This document shows positions 31,935-32,061 of a DNA stretch of 32,061 nucleotides, in pieces (position 1 is the first letter of the stretch; each line of letters begins with the position of its first letter). Source of the stretch: an uncultured bacterium (GTDB lineage Bacteria > Cyanobacteriota > Vampirovibrionia > Gastranaerophilales > Gastranaerophilaceae); contig CAIPUE010000056.1 in NCBI GenBank assembly GCA_903868125.1, forward strand, positions 1 to 32,061, in the 5' to 3' direction. Under the pieces are notes generated by a model, which was given only the letters and a program-made list of their open reading frames with translations, was not told the DNA's origin and searched no databases. The translations under genes and the position numbers were made by a program.

Positions 31935-32061
31935 GGCTGTGTAAAAACTAATTTTCAAAAAGCCATGTATAAATACTTACTAATATGGTAAAATTAGTAA
32001 GTGGTATTGGCATTGGAGGGTTTTTGAATGGGTTACATTAAAGGCGAATGTAGAGAACAAA
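31935..32061 (+). mobile_element. Left end of an IS1182-like insertion sequence (continues beyond the window)
   Basis: The probable left terminal repeat begins GGCTGTGTAAAAACT (31935 onward). A perfect 10-bp inverted repeat, ACTTACTAAT/ATTAGTAAGT (31975-32002), with an 8-nt loop lies in the leader, ahead of GGAGG (32015-32019) and the transposase start at 32028. The exact boundary and target-site duplication cannot be fixed without the right end. Confidence 0.6.
32028..32061 (+). CDS. IS1182-family transposase, N-terminal start (partial)
   Basis: Only 11 residues are visible: MGYIKGECREQ. This matches the start of IS1182-family DDE transposases, which commonly begin with a YI-x-GE-x-R-x-Q motif followed by LFP. 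GGAGG lies 8 bases before the ATG. The assignment rests on a short segment and the IS-like leader. Confidence 0.6.
   Translation, partial: MGYIKGECREQ

Noticed and set aside
1..32061. tRNA or rRNA genes
   Set aside because: I looked for T-loop (GGTTCGAATCC-like) and rRNA core sequences on both strands and saw none.

Overview
The window looks like a piece of an AT-rich, diderm, flagellated genome of the Gastranaerophilales/Melainabacteria type (non-photosynthetic relatives of Cyanobacteria). Three things support this. The ATP synthase operon has the cyanobacterial gene order a-c-b'-b-delta-alpha-gamma, with paired b and b' stators and with beta and epsilon absent from the cluster. The flagellar genes include the P-ring and L-ring proteins FlgI and FlgH, so there is an outer membrane. 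Several lineage-type small proteins are present, including a DUF2582-like winged helix and proteins with an N-terminal VSFG/VTFK motif. The assignment is inference from gene content; no rRNA is present.

Layout. The left edge is the 3' end of an IS3-family transposase (2-103). Then come miaB (minus), a lineage-specific hypothetical with a long leader, and a uridine-kinase-like gene (minus). A flagellar operon fills 4037-12387 on the plus strand: lytic transglycosylase, flgF, flgG, flgA, flgH, flgI, rod-binding flgJ, an unknown small gene, flgN, flgK and flgL. It builds the distal rod, the P and L rings and the hook-filament junction. After a secreted glycine-zipper protein and birA (minus), the atp operon runs from 14775 to 20088. 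Next are a receiver-domain protein, a DUF2229/HgdB-like Fe-S protein, a predicted ADP-ribosyltransferase-like protein, an uncharacterised protein, a receiver/histidine-kinase hybrid, an orphan sugar-ABC permease, a membrane polyferredoxin next to a small CxxCxxCxxC peptide, a PfkB kinase and XerC/D (mostly minus). Finally there is a secreted TPR protein and a small winged-helix protein (plus). The right edge enters an IS1182-like element.

The most unusual feature is the intergenic DNA. The same small modules recur in different combinations: a hairpin unit of the type GTAGGGTGSG...CSCACC, a GGGAAAAGTAAGC...GCAAAACC block, arrays with 8-bp period (CTATTCAA-like), and arrays with 7-bp period (GTTTACC). 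They lie between miaB-side genes, before and after the flagellar operon, twice inside the atp operon, and near pfkB/xerC. A GC-rich palindrome of another type appears to be inserted in frame in birA. A 143-bp nested inverted repeat lies upstream of the ADP-ribosyltransferase-like gene. All comparisons were made by eye; no database search was run.
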